DNA from: Trichomonas vaginalis G3
Taxonomy: Eukaryota > Parabasalia > Trichomonadida > Trichomonadidae
Length of the DNA stretch: 64,000 nucleotides
Direction: 5' to 3'
Assembly (NCBI RefSeq): GCF_026262505.1
Contig: NC_067203.1
Location: 20,131,411-20,195,410 of the forward strand
In this document: in pieces, positions 20,884 to 29,683 of the stretch
Position numbering within the stretch: position 1 is the stretch's first letter
How the letters are laid out: each line of letters opens with the position of its first letter
Made by a program: the position numbers and the translations under genes
Notes under the pieces: model-generated
Told to the model about the DNA's origin: nothing
The model's database searches: none
Seen by the model: only the letters and a program-made list of their open reading frames with translations

Positions 20884-21841
20884 ATGCAAGAACTCAACGA
20901 AACAGAAATTAATAACCAGATATATGAGGCTATTGAGAAAGGTGATCTGAGTACACTAAAATTACTTCTCGAACCTCCTTATTCTGTTGATATGATAGTA
21001 CGTTTTATTTTCTAATCAACAGCTAAATGATATTTACGTATTACCTGAAATATGCACAAGAAAACCAACTCTTTTAATTCTTGCTTGCGCATTTTGTCAA
21101 GCTGAAATCGCTCAATGGCTTTTATCACAAGGAATTAACCCAAATATAGCAGACAAACGACTTCGATATCCAATACATTTTGCAGCATTAGCACAAAACA
21201 TTGATATTATTCGACTTTTAATTGCTGCAGGCGCTGAAGTAAATAAACAAGATTGGGATTCTTTCTCAGCGCTTCATTATTGTGCCAAAAATGGATTCAT
21301 TGTTGGCGCAAAAGCCCTTCTTGATGAAGGAGCATCCATAAATATTCAAGGAAGAGCAAAAGAAACTCCTCTAATCGTTGCTTTACAAAATAATCAGTTA
21401 AACTTTGTAGAATTCCTTATAAAAGCAAAGTGTGATGTCAAAAAACCATCAACAATGCATAGATCTCCTCTTTTCTTTTGCCAAGATTATGAAGCTACTC
21501 GATTACTGCTTGAAAATGGAGCTGATCCGAACATACCAGATGATGAAGGTATTGTTCCGCTTGCAGAAGCTGCAAAAATTGGCGAATATTACATCTGCCG
21601 AGAATTAATCTATGGCGGAGCCAATGTAAATACTTTAGATGATGAGAGGAGATCACCACTACACTATGCATGTATGTCTGGTGATCCATTAACCACTGAA
21701 TTATTAATAGATTCGGGTGCCAACGTAATTGCAAGCGATTCAGATCATAATACGCCAGAAATGGTTGCAAAGAAGAATGGCAACCTACATTTGATAAGCA
21801 TTTTTACAAACTATAAGGAAAAGCATCAGAATAATTATTAA
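20884..21841 (+). CDS. Ankyrin-repeat protein with a 25-nt intron
   Basis: Two exons, 20884-20997 and 21023-21841, give 310 residues. Exon 1 encodes MQELNETEINNQIYEAIEKG and the first ankyrin helix (DLSTLKLLLEPPYS). Without splicing the frame meets a stop at the intron; removing 25 nt restores one continuous frame to the TAA at 21841. About eight ankyrin units follow, for example RYPIHFAALAQNIDIIRLL, FSALHYCAKNGFIVGAKALL, HRSPLFFCQDYEATRLLL and RRSPLHYACMSGDPLTTELL. Unlike the other ankyrin proteins here it has no DUF3447 domain. Probable protein-binding adaptor; partner unknown. It converges with the reverse-strand gene at 21970. Confidence 0.88.
20998..21022 (+). other. 25-nt spliceosomal intron
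   Basis: Begins GTACGT and ends CTAATCAACAG, i.e. donor, branch-like CTAAT and acceptor close together, as in the very short introns known from trichomonads. Its length is 1 modulo 3, and exactly its removal joins the two ankyrin reading frames. Confidence 0.88.
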
Positions 21842-21969
21842 TTTTGTTTTATTTATTTGTTTTAGTATGAAATTATAAATATTTTGTGTATTGAATTATA
21901 TTAAATGCAACAGTGGAAAAAAAATTATCCGAAAATCAAATTAAAACTTTATTACATAATTTCCACAAC

Positions 21970-22611
21970 TTAGTGGGGCTTCTTCTGTTGCATTCTCTGC
22001 TTCAAATAGTAGAGATAAACCTTTCTTGCCAGTCTCTTGATTTCAATTTGATTATTGACAATGTTTAAGTACTCGGAGTATCCGTCAATGAATTCATCAA
22101 ACTTGAGTAACTCTGTTTGTTCGGGTTCTTTTGGTTCTTTAGCGTCTCTTGAGTATTTTCCGAATTCACGGGCAACAAGGTAAATTTGAGGAAGGTTGTT
22201 TTGCCAATTTTTATCTTGAACAGAAGGAAGCTTAGCATGCTTGTTTTCTAAGACTTTTGTAAATGGAATAAAAGAGTCTGGTTTTTTACCTTTAGGTGCT
22301 CCATTATTGATAGAAATGGCTTCAACAATAAAATCGTCATACTGCGAAAGAACTGAAAAATAGCGCGCTGGATGTACAATTGAATCATCTTGTTGCTCAG
22401 AAAGCCACTTAGACAGATTAAGAGTTTCAGCCTTAATTGATTCGAGTTGGTTGATGAAATAGTCAACAATGTTCTTGGCTTTGTTTTTACTCCAATCTGT
22501 AGAATCGATGATATTCGAAAGATATCCTGCCTGTTTAAACCTATTAAGCTCTTCTATCTGTTTATCTATTGCTGATTTTAATAGTTTGATAAGGTCAACT
22601 AATGAGCTCAT
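21970..22611 (-). CDS. 213-aa helical protein, unknown function
   Basis: Starts MSSLVDLIKLLKSAIDKQIE at ATG 22611 and ends in a basic tail (QRMQQKKPH). The sequence is helical and hydrophilic with no signal peptide or catalytic motif; the middle holds a conserved-looking YFSVLSQYDDFIVEAISINN segment. It may be a small helical-bundle adaptor, but I do not recognise the family. Converges with the ankyrin gene, 128 bases apart. Confidence 0.75.
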   Translation of the reverse strand: MSSLVDLIKLLKSAIDKQIEELNRFKQAGYLSNIIDSTDWSKNKAKNIVDYFINQLESIKAETLNLSKWLSEQQDDSIVHPARYFSVLSQYDDFIVEAISINNGAPKGKKPDSFIPFTKVLENKHAKLPSVQDKNWQNNLPQIYLVAREFGKYSRDAKEPKEPEQTELLKFDEFIDGYSEYLNIVNNQIEIKRLARKVYLYYLKQRMQQKKPH

Positions 22612-23047
22612 ATGAAAAAATATATTCTATAAAAAATAATTTCTGATGGAAAAATTATAACAAAATTCAGAGTGTAAAATTTTCCATTTTTTATTGGCGT
22701 GAATAAATAACTTTTTCTTTCGAGGATGCAACATTATCCTTCTCGTTTCCATAACCCAAAATTGAACCTATGGCAATCAGCATGCATATTGTATTGTTCA
22801 TTTGTCTATAATTTGTTTGGAATTGAGACATTTTTCAACATCTCTCAACTATAATTAAGGTATAGTATTAAATGAATCATTGTTTGTCTACCTCAGTCAT
22901 AAGAATCAAATATTTGAGTGTTTTTCACTGTATTTCCTGGGAATTGCTATGCAAATCTCTCAAAAACTCAATCCTTTGTATTTCATATTGTAAGTTCCTG
23001 TACGTTCTGACAAATTTCTTTAATTTTTTCCACTTTTTAACTTTTTT
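22612..23047. other. Intergenic, nothing seen
   Basis: AT-rich spacer with no supported feature. Confidence 0.4.
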
Positions 23048-23236
23048 TTGATATCAGATCAAATCTTTCTTCCAAAGAAATACAGTGAATTGATAAGTAC
23101 CTACAAATACTTTATTGATTCATATAATGTGTTATATCAGTTACAAACGTATAATGGTGATATTTTTGAAACAACATTTTGTGATTTATATTCAATTTTG
23201 CAGATGAATAAAGTATTTCTTGAATTATTATGGTAA
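23048..23236 (+). pseudogene. Orphan N-terminal fragment of a DUF3447/ankyrin gene
   Basis: About 60 codons (LPKKYSELISTYKYFIDSYN, then VLYQLQTYNGD) resemble the N-terminus of the longer DUF3447 gene at 36574 (LPIQFDELKNLLQDDIDSFD, ALYRLKTHNAE). It begins inside the domain without a good start context and stops at 23236; no downstream DUF3447 or ankyrin part follows. A truncated duplicate. Confidence 0.6.
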
Positions 23237-23307
23237 AAAGCAATGAAATCTACTAATAAGAACAATAAAAGTTTAGAATAAAAAAAGAAACAAAAAAACA
23301 ATTTTCT

Positions 23308-25737
23308 CTATATTTCTTCATCATTTAATTCGTCTTGGCCATTCTCTGGTTCAGGAACATACAGCTGGATGACATCCTTGCCTTCTTCATCCTGATATCT
23401 TACATAGTAGTTTCCGTCTTGTCCAAGGAAATAAATATAAACTTTTCCATCTTCTCCAACAACTCTTGTATATGGATATCCATTTTCATCTTCAAGCATC
23501 TCAACAACACCTGCTGCTTCTTTAGTTTCCTCTTTTTCTTCAACTTTAATTTCATTTTCAGTGTTGTTACTTTTTGTTTCCTCTTTGTCACTTTTCGTTT
23601 CCCCGTTGTCACTTTTCGGCTCTTCATTGTCACTTTTGACTCCGGTGTTGTCACTTTTCGTTTCTTCCTTTTGAACATCAACTTTTTCTTCTGTAATTTT
23701 TTCTTCTTCTTTAGGCTTTTCTGTGGTGATTTCTTCTTTAGTTGTTTCTTGCTTGACTTCTTCTTTTGATTCTGGTTTAGTTTCTGCTGGTTTCTCTTCT
23801 TCTTGGAATGTTTCTGATCCTGAATCTTTTTCTTCTTGTAAAGTTTTTTCTTGATCTTTATTCTGGTTTGTTTTGATGGCAACATTGAGTGGTTTGTTGA
23901 CAGGAGCCTGGTAGTTGGCTGTTTCAATTGTAATTGTTTTATCCGCACTTGAAACTGGCTTCTTTCCGACATTTGGTAGTTCAACTTTGATATAATTTTG
24001 TTTTTTGTTTCGTCTTTGTTTTTCCAAAATTTCGTTTCTGATTTCTTTTTCAATGATCGCTTGTTCGCTAATTGATTCACTCTTGGATTCTTTACTTCTT
24101 TCTTGTGAATACTCAGCAACAAGTGACATGCCTTTGCTTGTTTTAGGTTGCGGTTTTGTCACTTTTTCAATTACATCTTGAGTATGAGTATCTATGAAAA
24201 TTGGTGGTTTTCCTCTGTTCTGCATGTTTGGATCGTCTTCTCCATCTGCGAACCATTTGTGGCTTCCCTTTGGGAAGTTCATTCTTCTTGCTCTTAAGAA
24301 CTTTTCGACCTTACGACTGATTTTTTGTTTCGGAATTGAATCTTCCGAAATTTTCGGTTTCGGTTTTTCCTCTTTTGGTTCCTCTTTTTGTTTGAAGTAG
24401 ATTTGAAGCAGTTTCTTTGATCTGACAGCTGCATTCTCTTCTCTCTTCTTTTGTTGTTCGAGTTTGGCCCTTCTTTCAAGCTTATCTTCCAATCTGCTCC
24501 TTTCCAACTGGGCGTCTTTGAGTTTCTTCTGCACTTCTTGGATATTCGTAGTTAGTGTGTTCTTTTGTATGGTCAGTCTTTGCAATTCGCTCAGTTCTGG
24601 AGGGAGATTTGAAGATGCATCGATCAAAGCTTCTTCGTACGCCAAAGATGCCTGTTCCTCTGCAAGTGTCTGGGCAAGAACTGCTAAGTTTCGACGTTCA
24701 TCTTGGAGTTTATTGAACTGAACAAGGAATAATTCTTTTACCGGTTTCGTACTTTCTTGTTCTTGGATCAGGAGCTCGTATTCCTTCTTCAATTCTTCTT
24801 TCTCTTCATTTATTTTGGTTATTTCTGACCTAATCTTGCGGTTAATCTCAGAAACTTGGTTTGCAGAATCTTGATAAGCGGTTTTCTTCATTTCGAACTG
24901 TCTGATGTTGATATTTATATCTTCTTGGGCTTGTATGAGTCGTTCTCTTTGTAGATTGATCTTTCTGGTCTCTTTATTAACTGCATTTACCAAATCTCCA
25001 AATTTCTTCTTCTTTTCTTCATGTTCTTTGAGCTCTTTCTCGAATTCGGCTGTAAGATCATCTATTTTCTTCTGTTGATCTTCGTATTTCTCAACATCTG
25101 AACGAGAAACTGTAAGAATATCTTGAACACGATTAAACTCGGCTTCTAGAACTTTGCGCTCATTCTTAACACGTTCAAAATCATTCTTGAAGTCAAGTCT
25201 TTCAGCATCAACTTTTTTTCTTTCCTCAACAAGCTGATTTCGCTCTAAAAACATTGTTGTTTGTTCTGTTTCAATAGTTTCGCGTAATTTTGCTAATGAT
25301 TCTTTGTAACATTTGTACATATTTTGTTCTTGAGTGATTTCTTCGTCTGTTGGATCAGGAATTTTGGTTGTTGTATCATTTATGTAATTTTTATAGCCTG
25401 TTTCGAATTGAAGTATCTTTTGGTCAAGAATTTGACTTGTCTTTTGTGTTAACTCTCTTGATTTCTTTAAGCGCTTCGAAACTTTTTGAATATTTGTAAG
25501 ATCTCGTTGAAGTCGAGTTTTTAGTTTAGTATAGTAATTCTTTTGGCCATTTACAACCATTTTAATGTTCTTTTCCTCATTTAGCTTTAAAAATTTATCT
25601 GAAATTTTATTTGCTTTTTTATCTGGAGGAAACATTTGGATCATTGGGATCTTTCCAAGCCCGGTATACTCAATATCTGAGTTAAGGCTGGCCTCCCCGA
25701 GAAAATTCTTCCCAGTATGAGGGTCCCAAAAATTCAT
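23308..25737 (-). CDS. Long coiled-coil protein with acidic KSDN-repeat tail
   Basis: About 809 residues from ATG 25737 (MNFWDPHTGKNFLGEASLN); the open frame continues four codons to a GTG only. Residues about 60-460 form a long heptad coiled coil (many E/K/Q with L/I), then a basic linker (KVEKFLRARRMNFPKGSHKW). The C-terminal third is very acidic and repetitive: variants of ETKSDN/VKSDNEEP/GETKSDKE in tandem. The end (GYPYTRVVGEDGKVYIYFLG, then QDGNYYVRYQDEEG) is a small beta-rich repeat. Such architecture fits a cytoskeletal or basal-body associated filament protein; this is inference from shape. Long shadow frames on the other strand come from the low-complexity part. Confidence 0.82.
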   Translation of the reverse strand: MNFWDPHTGKNFLGEASLNSDIEYTGLGKIPMIQMFPPDKKANKISDKFLKLNEEKNIKMVVNGQKNYYTKLKTRLQRDLTNIQKVSKRLKKSRELTQKTSQILDQKILQFETGYKNYINDTTTKIPDPTDEEITQEQNMYKCYKESLAKLRETIETEQTTMFLERNQLVEERKKVDAERLDFKNDFERVKNERKVLEAEFNRVQDILTVSRSDVEKYEDQQKKIDDLTAEFEKELKEHEEKKKKFGDLVNAVNKETRKINLQRERLIQAQEDININIRQFEMKKTAYQDSANQVSEINRKIRSEITKINEEKEELKKEYELLIQEQESTKPVKELFLVQFNKLQDERRNLAVLAQTLAEEQASLAYEEALIDASSNLPPELSELQRLTIQKNTLTTNIQEVQKKLKDAQLERSRLEDKLERRAKLEQQKKREENAAVRSKKLLQIYFKQKEEPKEEKPKPKISEDSIPKQKISRKVEKFLRARRMNFPKGSHKWFADGEDDPNMQNRGKPPIFIDTHTQDVIEKVTKPQPKTSKGMSLVAEYSQERSKESKSESISEQAIIEKEIRNEILEKQRRNKKQNYIKVELPNVGKKPVSSADKTITIETANYQAPVNKPLNVAIKTNQNKDQEKTLQEEKDSGSETFQEEEKPAETKPESKEEVKQETTKEEITTEKPKEEEKITEEKVDVQKEETKSDNTGVKSDNEEPKSDNGETKSDKEETKSNNTENEIKVEEKEETKEAAGVVEMLEDENGYPYTRVVGEDGKVYIYFLGQDGNYYVRYQDEEGKDVIQLYVPEPENGQDELNDEEI

Positions 25738-27292
25738 AGAATTTGTCACTTTTTATCAAGATTTCATATTCAAGAATCACTTCCTTCCAACCAAAATTTT
25801 GACCTGAAACTCTAGCAAGAGACTATATATAGCTTTTATATGTAGTTGGCTGGGTTTAAAGAAAATCGGCTAAAACATTCTTTAGTTAAATTATTACAAC
25901 GAACTATCTACAGAAATCTCTCAAATATCGGCATAAATCGATTCAGTACAAGGAGTAAAACAGTTTCATATCATAAAGTGAATCATTTATCAAAATAATG
26001 CAGAAAAATCGAAACAATTTACCATATTGGTATAAAATTAAAGCTTACCATATCCTTAGATTTACAACAAAAAGTACAAGAATCTCACATTTTAACTACT
26101 ATTTTAGCAATACGTTTTTAAACTTCTAATTTGAAGATAAATTAGACTAAAAACTTGATTTATACTCTTTTTATCAGAATTTTTTACTTATTTAACTTAC
26201 AATTGTTCACATTTTAATGCATTTGTTTCAAAATTATATTCCATTTGGATTGATATTTGTGATTGAAAATATATTTTAAAAATGACTGTTAAAATCATCC
26301 TATTATATGATAGGAAATAAAATCGCTATATTATTTTTGTTCTGTTTCTAAGTTGAAAATTCCAAAAAAAATTCAAAAAAATAAAAATAAATATCAAATT
26401 CTTGATTTTTCGCTTGAAAAAATTGATTTTGAATTTTTTTTGGAAACCCAAGATGAAGTATTATTGTCTGAAATTCGAATTTAAATCCTTTCTAAGTGTA
26501 AAAAACCAATAATTTTTGAATCCGATATTAAATCTTTTTATTCTTCAATTTAAAGCAGACTAAATCTCATATATTATTATAAAAATGCTATCCTCATTAC
26601 GAATTTCTATATTTTTCCAAGTGAATTAATAATGTTTTTATTTCAACAATAACAAGTAAATATAATAATCGTATCTAAGTATATTCGTAAATACTTCGTA
26701 ATAGTTATTGTTTGCAATATCAAACAATACATTATGATAAGATTTCAATTCTCAATATCAAATAAATCTCATGAAATCATAGTAATTGCTTGGAAAATAA
26801 AAATCACCTAGCAAGGAAAGATAAATTACTTATGAAAAACTTCATGAAAGCATTTTAATATTTCAATTATATCCCTACAGAAAAATTGTATTATCCTATT
26901 TGTTGCATATTTAAACAGCGTATTTATCACTTGAATGTGATTTATGTATCTGATATTCTAGCAAAAATATTGGTTGGATACTATGGAATTGAAATTTGAT
27001 TTTTTAATGTATGTTTTTGTATATGTGTTTTATGATCTTATTCATTTTGAAAGTTATCCTATTACTTTGAATAGTTTATAACGACATTTACTGAAAATGG
27101 AAATATAATCAGCCCGAAGAGGGTTCATCTGAATAAATATGCTTTGAGAAAGTATAGATGGTTATGTTCTGTTGTGTTGTCCCATTGAAAGCTTGCTTGA
27201 TAAAATACATAAGGAGATTAGATGAATATAATTATCCTATATATTTTATTGATTTTAAGGTTAAAGAGTGTCTGTACCAATAGAGAAAAAAT
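25738..27292. other. 1.55-kb AT-rich intergenic region, nothing seen
   Basis: No frame, RNA or repeat could be supported on either strand. It separates the divergently transcribed coiled-coil and nucleoplasmin-like genes, so it must hold both promoters. Confidence 0.4.
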
Positions 27293-27694
27293 ATGGAATC
27301 TTTTGTTGCTGAAAAATTCTGGACAATGACAATTCATTCTGGAAAACCAGAAAGGCCACCAGTTCCAAAAGGCAGTAGATTCATGCTTTCTCAAATTCAA
27401 GCAGTTGACGAAAAAGCAGATAAAATTTTAGTGGAAATGCTTACAGAAGTTATTAGAATGGATAAAATAGATGATGAAACAGACACTACAGTAACAGATG
27501 TTGCTGAAACAAACATTGCTGTTATATATCCAAAGAAGAAATCTACTTATGCAACATCTCTCGTTTTTAGCGAGGTCAATGATGTGCTTTTTGGATGTGA
27601 TGGTGGTGATGTCATTTTGAGTGGTGTTTATGATGATACAGCACTCAACGAAGAAATGGCCCAAATGGAAGAAGAAGAAGCACATGAAAAATGA
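27293..27694 (+). CDS. Small nucleoplasmin-like domain protein (tentative)
   Basis: 133 residues. The pattern FWTMTIHSGKPERPPVPKGS near the start, followed by beta strands and ending FGCDGGDVILSGVYDD plus an acidic tail (EEMAQMEEEEAHEK), fits the nucleoplasmin-like NPL domain found in FKBP39/Fpr4 and plant HD2 proteins, which form pentamers and chaperone histones. The FW start, the hydrophobic strand before a GG turn and the final V-x-L-x-G-Y/V-Y strand are the basis. No FKBP domain is attached. If correct it would be a stand-alone nuclear histone chaperone. Confidence 0.7.
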   Translation: MESFVAEKFWTMTIHSGKPERPPVPKGSRFMLSQIQAVDEKADKILVEMLTEVIRMDKIDDETDTTVTDVAETNIAVIYPKKKSTYATSLVFSEVNDVLFGCDGGDVILSGVYDDTALNEEMAQMEEEEAHEK

Positions 27695-28240
27695 ATCTCA
27701 GGCTACCATCATTTGAAAAAATGTAATTAATAAAGTTATTATGTACAACAAAAAAGAATTTATTTATATTATTTTGAAAACTAAGGAATAAAGGTCAAGT
27801 TTCCTTGACCTATGCAAAAATTAATAGGCAAAACTCTAATGTATAGAAATGAGGTCTTATTTCGGAATATTGGTAGCTAACAACTTTAATCAAATTATGA
27901 AAACCATTAAATAAATATAATAATATTGCAAAAATCTAATCCTTCTCAAACAGATTTGAATATATGGGATTATGTAATAAGTTTGCAGGAAAACATTCTT
28001 GCAATCAATACAACCTTCGAATGTTGTGAAGTAAGATTATTATCGCATGAATTATCATAAAGTATACGATAATATCTGTTAGATATATTAATTTTATTTG
28101 GATATGTGTAATTTTTTCTAAAAATCGAGAATTACAACGAATTTATTATGATTTCAGAAACGCAAAGCGATATATAATCTGCAGGCATGCAGATTAAAAT
28201 AAACAACGACGATTGGCGTAATTCAAAATTGAATTTTCGT
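27695..28240. other. Intergenic with a small hairpin
   Basis: A perfect hairpin AGGTCAAG-tttc-CTTGACCT lies at 27792-27811, about 100 bases after the stop of the nucleoplasmin-like gene; it may influence 3' end formation. Nothing else seen. Confidence 0.4.
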
Positions 28241-28244
28241 TTAA

Positions 28245-29333
28245 GGGTCCACTGTAAGGCCAAATAAGGCCTATCGTCATCCCAAAAATATTGCTCAAGA
28301 TGGTGTTTTACTAAGACCCAAAACTTAAAAAAACACAAAAAAATTAACTTTACTCTTTTGAGATCCTTATCAGATGTGCAACAATTTGATGCAGTATCGC
28401 AATTCGAATCCGATTTTTTAATGTAGATGTACTCTAACATTCTTGAAAAAATGCAAAATGATATTAATTAAGCTTTTCATTTCTGTATCATACACGAAAC
28501 AAAATCATTTATTATACTAAATTTATCAAAGTTTGAATAATGAAAAAATAATATCTAAATTTTTACATTGAGTCGGCTATTGATATGGTCAATATTAAAT
28601 TGTTTAAAAATGGGCATTGGCCAGAATAATACCCACTAAAATACACTTTTTTTTAAAATGTTATCAATTTGTTATGGTATATCTTTATGATAATGAATAA
28701 AATGCTTATCTTTCATAAGTAAATACATAATTTATGCTGAAACAAAAATAACACGAAAATTTTTTGCCAACAATTTCAAAACTAAGGATAATGTTTTGAT
28801 AATATAAACAATAATACTTTGTCTGGAGAATTAAATTTGTGCTATCCAATTGTCATTCTTTGAATTTTTTATAAAATGCACGATATTCCGACATTAGCCT
28901 CTTTAAATATAAAACTACATGCATCACAATATTAGTATGTAATGGCATTAAAGCGAATTTCCTAATTTTCTTCTCAATTAATTCCTAGAAAAACTTAGGA
29001 ATTAATGATTGGAAATAGGTCAAAAAATTCCTAATATAAATTCATACTTATAATAAAATCAAATTCGAAAATATCTATTTTTCAAAACACGCATCCAGAA
29101 GCAAAAAAAATAGGAAAAAATCATGTTCTTATAAAACTCGCTGATTTTGCAATTTTTATGTGATTTGAAGTGATAGAATATATTATCATCTTATTAAAAC
29201 ATATACTTCATTGTTACATTCACAAAATATTAATCAGAACACTAGGAAAAGTGGATTTTCGAAAAAAGACGATAACGATTATTTGCAAATCGCCTCTCAA
29301 TTTTGAGAGACTTTCAATTTTTACAGTGGACCC
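28245..29333. mobile_element. TTAA-flanked non-autonomous DNA transposon, 1089 bp
   Basis: Perfect 13-bp terminal inverted repeats GGGTCCACTGTAA (28245-28257) and its complement (29321-29333), each flanked by TTAA (28241-28244 and 29334-29337). TTAA duplication is the hallmark of piggyBac-type transposition. No transposase frame inside; the interior is AT-rich with a short reverse-strand frame of no recognisable function. Confidence 0.7.
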
Positions 29334-29337
29334 TTAA

Positions 29338-29683
29338 TCGCAAAATAAACCAGAAAAGATAATAGCAACGATAAAAACCTTTACAGAAATGATGGAAATA
29401 TCGACGAACCAGCATTTTTATCCGACCATCAAAAAAACGATGTTTTTTTCCTTTTTTTCAATGGTCAAGCGCGTAAAAATTTTATTGATTTGACCATGTA
29501 GTATGATTCAAAGAAGTGTTTAATCAACCATTCTAATTAAAATTTTGATAGCTCCTCTGAAATTTAAGATCACCTTGATTGATTAGTGAAAAAATAATCA
29601 CTGCATATAGGAGAAATTTTGGAAAATGGCTTCACAATTGAATGCTCTCAATTTTTGAGTGACCGAAATATAATTTTTTTCGC
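29338..29683. other. Upstream region of the adenosine deaminase gene
   Basis: AT-rich leader, no motif I can name with confidence. The gene downstream is strongly codon-biased, so an efficient promoter is expected here. Confidence 0.35.

Noticed and set aside
23335-24721. Several frames overlapping the coiled-coil gene
   Set aside because: Shadows of low-complexity E/K-rich coding sequence in other frames.
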